From Desulfosarcina widdelii (GTDB taxonomy: Bacteria > Desulfobacterota > Desulfobacteria > Desulfobacterales > Desulfosarcinaceae), in assembly GCF_009688965.1 (NCBI RefSeq), contig NZ_AP021875.1, positions 5,642,001 to 5,706,000 on the forward strand: a stretch of DNA of 64,000 nucleotides, in the 5' to 3' direction. The position numbers and the translations under genes were made by a program. This document shows positions 62,813 through 64,000 of this stretch, piece by piece. Within the stretch, counting starts at the first letter, position 1, and every line of letters begins with the position of its first letter. The notes under the pieces are model-generated. The model worked only from the letters and a program-made list of their open reading frames with translations. It had not been told where the DNA came from and did no database searches.

Positions 62813-64000
62813 ATGGAGCGGATACCTTATTGGAACATTAATTTTGGTATTCTTATTGACGTATTAGCCGTGCCGGTGGTCGTCATTTTTGTTTACGGCA
62901 TCTATAAACATTGGATACGCATCCGCCAGGGCAAGGTCAGGGTAAATCCGGAATTGTCAAACACGGCTGGGAAAATTGGCCCGGTTTACGTTCATGCACT
63001 ACTTACAAAAGGTATCCTGGGGACCAAGATCTACAAAAAAATCTATACCGGGGTTGCCCACGGTGGGCTATTTTGGGGAATGTGCATCCTGTTTTTGGGG
63101 ACCGTTCTGGTATTTTTTAACGTGCTATTCGGATTGCCTGTTTTTCGTGGTGAATTTAACCGCTGGTTCATGTCGTTTGCGTTGGATTTTTCAGGATGCG
63201 CTGTTTTGGGCGGCATTGTTTTTTTCCTGGTCAGAAGACTGATATTTCCTCCTGAATGGTTGACCGAACCAAAGTCCCGAAGCGGGTTTGTACCGGCCGT
63301 CGTTCTACTTGGACTGGTGATCATTTCGGGTTTCCTGGTTGAAGGCGCAAGAATTGCCTGCAACGGCCCTGACCCAGGCTCATTCATCGGCAACTACCTG
63401 TCGGCGATGTTTGGTAAGACCGATGGATGGCTTTTGCACCGTTATGCGTGGTGGACACACGGGATTCTTGCTTTGGGCTTTCTGGCATATATCCCATACT
63501 CCCCATTGGTGCATATCTTGCTGGTGCCCGTTAATGCAGCGTTGGCCAATCCGATGCCAGGCACAAAAATGGGCGTGATCGATTTTTCCTCTTTTGAGGA
63601 CGAAGAAAGTGAGGAGATACCCTCGCTGGGAGCCTCCAAATTAACCGATCTCAGCCGTAAACGATTACTCGACTATTCAACGTGCCTGTGGTGTGGGCGA
63701 TGTCATGAGGTCTGTCCCGCGGCCGGGACAGGTAAACCATTGTCACCCAAGGGTGTAATCGTTACGCTTGCGGAGTTTCTGCAAGAATGTAAAGAGGAGG
63801 AAGATTCTCTAATCGATTCAGTAACCAGTGACGCACTCTTTTGTTGCACAACTTGTGCCGCCTGCATGGAGGCATGTCCTGCCTTGATAAATCAGCCGAA
63901 AACGATTCTGAAGCTCAGGCAAAATTTAGTTATGGAACGCTCCGAGATTCCCGAACTGATGGGCAAAGCCAACAACAGCCTTGAACTCAGGGGCCACCCG
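62813..64000 (+). CDS. Membrane Fe-S oxidoreductase (ETF:quinone-type, NarI/HdrD-like fusion), 3' end beyond the window
   Basis: The frame starts at ATG 62813, directly after the etfA stop with gaggaagg upstream, and is open to the last base (396 codons). The N-terminal part has about five membrane segments (for example near residues 10-32 and 95-115) of the nitrate reductase gamma type. Then come two ferredoxin-type motifs, Cys291/294/297/301 (CLWCGRCHEVCP) and Cys345/348/351/355. The C-terminal cysteine-rich CCG domains expected of this family lie outside the window. Such proteins are encoded with etfBA in anaerobes and pass ETF electrons to the quinone pool. It is probably the last step for electrons from BbsG. 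Confidence 0.85.
   Translation, partial: MERIPYWNINFGILIDVLAVPVVVIFVYGIYKHWIRIRQGKVRVNPELSNTAGKIGPVYVHALLTKGILGTKIYKKIYTGVAHGGLFWGMCILFLGTVLVFFNVLFGLPVFRGEFNRWFMSFALDFSGCAVLGGIVFFLVRRLIFPPEWLTEPKSRSGFVPAVVLLGLVIISGFLVEGARIACNGPDPGSFIGNYLSAMFGKTDGWLLHRYAWWTHGILALGFLAYIPYSPLVHILLVPVNAALANPMPGTKMGVIDFSSFEDEESEEIPSLGASKLTDLSRKRLLDYSTCLWCGRCHEVCPAAGTGKPLSPKGVIVTLAEFLQECKEEEDSLIDSVTSDALFCCTTCAACMEACPALINQPKTILKLRQNLVMERSEIPELMGKANNSLELRGHP

Overview
The window is a catabolic island for anaerobic degradation of a methyl-aromatic compound by fumarate addition, followed by CoA-ester ring reduction, and it is heavily invaded by insertion sequences. It holds a benzylsuccinate-synthase-type glycyl-radical enzyme with its activase and both small Fe-S subunits (bssDCAB), an ATPase/VWA accessory module, a complete bbsABCDEFGH beta-oxidation operon with its own electron-transfer flavoproteins, and part of a benzoyl-CoA-type pathway (two class I benzoyl-CoA reductase-like subunits, Had, Oah, Dch and lower beta-oxidation enzymes). 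All of this chemistry is strictly anaerobic. Moderate GC, the IS load and the gene content suggest a deltaproteobacterial (Desulfobacterota) hydrocarbon degrader, possibly of the toluene or 2-methylnaphthalene type, but no marker gene here fixes the taxonomy. The substrate (toluene, xylene, cresol or methylnaphthalene) cannot be read from sequence alone.

Layout. 1-8110 (+): a gene cut by the window edge, then bcrC/bcrB-like reductase subunits, had, oah, an enoyl-CoA hydratase, an SDR dehydrogenase and a thiolase, tightly spaced as an operon. 8111-16145 (+): accessory CoA metabolism (an AT-rich acyl-CoA ligase, a small zinc ribbon protein, a double-hotdog hydratase, a second ligase with a GNAT acetyltransferase, and a GC-rich crotonase), broken by an IS5-family element sitting inside an IS200-like element. 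16146-19076: IS200-like, IS4-family and decayed transposase remains. 19112-26395 (+): FMN reductase, SDR, amidohydrolase, dienoyl-CoA hydratase, amidohydrolase, isochorismatase-type hydrolase, 3-hydroxyacyl-CoA dehydrogenase and acyl-CoA ligase. 26494-35341: two IS1595-family copies around a thiolase gene. The second copy is split by an IS3 element, which itself carries an IS21 and an IS4 insertion; every nested junction has a readable target duplication.

35431-45092 (-): the bss operon, read bssD-bssC-bssA-bssB-bssE-VWA protein-DUF4125 protein-cNMP-binding protein-MmgE/PrpD protein. 45093-45561 is a divergent regulatory region with a TTGACA-N18 promoter facing each way. 45562-48499 (+): a regulator made of two fused TetR units, an unrecognised 177-aa protein, a MoaD/ThiS-like protein and an E1-like (ThiF/MoeB) enzyme. 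48810-51203: an intact IS66 element. 51815-64000 (+): bbsABC, an IS1595 copy, bbsDEFGH, etfB, etfA, and a membrane Fe-S oxidoreductase cut by the window end.

How it works together (family knowledge plus inference): BssD installs the glycyl radical on BssA, and BssABC adds the methyl-aromatic to fumarate. BbsEF makes the CoA ester, BbsG oxidises it through EtfAB and the membrane Fe-S protein into the quinone pool, BbsH hydrates, BbsCD oxidises, and BbsAB thiolyses to an aryl-CoA and succinyl-CoA. The aryl-CoA would be dearomatised by a class I-type reductase whose catalytic partners BcrB/C are here and whose ATPase subunits BcrA/D are not seen. Dch, Had and Oah then hydrate, oxidise and open the ring, and the hydratase/SDR/thiolase set finishes beta-oxidation.
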